From: Desulfobacteraceae bacterium
GTDB taxonomy: Bacteria; Desulfobacterota; DSM-4660; Desulfatiglandales; Desulfatiglandaceae
DNA: 64,000 nt
Direction of reading: 5' to 3'
Assembly (NCBI GenBank): GCA_030613055.1
Contig: JAUWMR010000013.1
Location: 1 to 64,000 of the forward strand
Notes under the pieces: model-generated
Databases searched by the model: none
What the model was told of the DNA's origin: nothing
Seen by the model: only the letters and a program-made list of their open reading frames with translations
In this document: positions 63,741 through 64,000 of the stretch, in pieces
How positions within the stretch are numbered: the first letter of the stretch is position 1
Layout of the letters: each line of letters opens with the position of its first letter
Translations under genes and position numbers: made by a program

Positions 63741-64000
63741 ATGGGGATAAAAGATTTATTTAAATCAGGTCCATCCGTTGAAGTTATGGGTGACAGAGAC
63801 ATTGATGTCCCGGCAGAGCCAATTAATGAGAATCAGAAGATTGTTGATCGGCTTATGCCTTCCAGGAAAAAGGAGGAAACCAGGAGCATCAAAGGTCCGA
63901 TAGGTATTGATATCGGGACCGTCAATATCGTGGTGGCGCAGAGCAGAGGCAAAGATATTAAGGCGGTCAGGCAGTTGAATGCGTTCTTTACTATTCCTTA
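63741..64000 (+). CDS. Actin/Hsp70-fold protein (PilM-like), N-terminal part
   Basis: Starts at ATG 63741 with AGGAG upstream and runs off the window. An N-terminal tail of about 50 residues (MGIKDLFKSGPSVEV start) leads to IGIDIGTVNIVVAQSRG, the phosphate-1 motif of actin/Hsp70/PilM-type ATPases. Short leading sequences followed by GIDIGT are common in PilM-like proteins, which would fit a pilus system. MreB and DnaK relatives cannot be excluded from the 86 residues seen. Confidence 0.75.
   Translation, partial: MGIKDLFKSGPSVEVMGDRDIDVPAEPINENQKIVDRLMPSRKKEETRSIKGPIGIDIGTVNIVVAQSRGKDIKAVRQLNAFFTIP

Overview
The window looks like a chromosomal segment of an anaerobic Desulfobacterota (former Deltaproteobacteria). 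The evidence is a ferredoxin-dependent 2-oxoacid oxidoreductase, many two-component and sigma-54 genes, PATAN, Roadblock and MglA-like signalling proteins, and a moderate GC content with repeat-rich spacers. This placement is inferred from gene content. No rRNA, tRNA, CRISPR array or transposase gene was found.

Layout. 1-0.9 kb: a possible C-terminal gene end and a small Cys protein. 0.9-6.7 kb (minus strand): a stand-alone IMP cyclohydrolase, a DUF1178 protein, then an operon of aminotransferase, dodecin, ferredoxin and 2-oxoacid:ferredoxin oxidoreductase alpha, beta and gamma, whose gamma subunit is fused to an XRE-cupin regulator. 6.9-18.6 kb (mostly plus strand): housekeeping genes for LOG, rsmG, a LysM-SPOR protein, coaBC, type 4 UDG, NfeD/ClpP, slipin, a Rho_N repeat protein, ispD, hemC and cobA-hemD. 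19.1-19.9 kb: an orphan periplasmic binding protein. 26.5-19.9 kb (minus strand): a compact operon of acyltransferase, B12-type radical SAM protein, V4R-like sensor kinase, enolase-superfamily protein and PP-loop ATPase, with no pathway I recognise.

27-36 kb (plus strand): a sigma-54 activator response regulator, a membrane protein/lipoprotein/small protein/GH108 muramidase cassette, a DUF6765 protein, an amidohydrolase and a lone receiver. Three near-identical double palindromes (TGCACA-N6-TGTGCA twice, centres exactly 21 bp apart) lie upstream of the activator, the cassette and the receiver. Two are followed by canonical GG-N10-GC sigma-54 promoters and the third by a weaker one. I read this as a small autoregulated sigma-54 regulon.

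57.6-36.2 kb (minus strand): about 18 signalling genes. They encode CheA, CheW, an MCP, a receiver-PAS protein, a PilB/GspE ATPase with an extra N-terminal domain, a large hybrid kinase, Roadblock and PATAN proteins, a Cache-HAMP protein, an anchored binding protein, an MglA-like GTPase and a CBS protein. They probably form a chemosensory/polarity module tied to a type IV pilus-like machine. 57.8-64 kb: a histidine phosphatase, a Yip1 protein, a UvrD helicase, a DUF6812-like protein, a LytR_C lipoprotein and the start of an actin/Hsp70-fold (PilM-like) gene.

The spacers carry several families of inverted-repeat-bounded, non-coding elements. These include two copies of one MITE-like element. 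GC-rich palindromes are nested within several of them, and four genes take their stop codon from such repeats.
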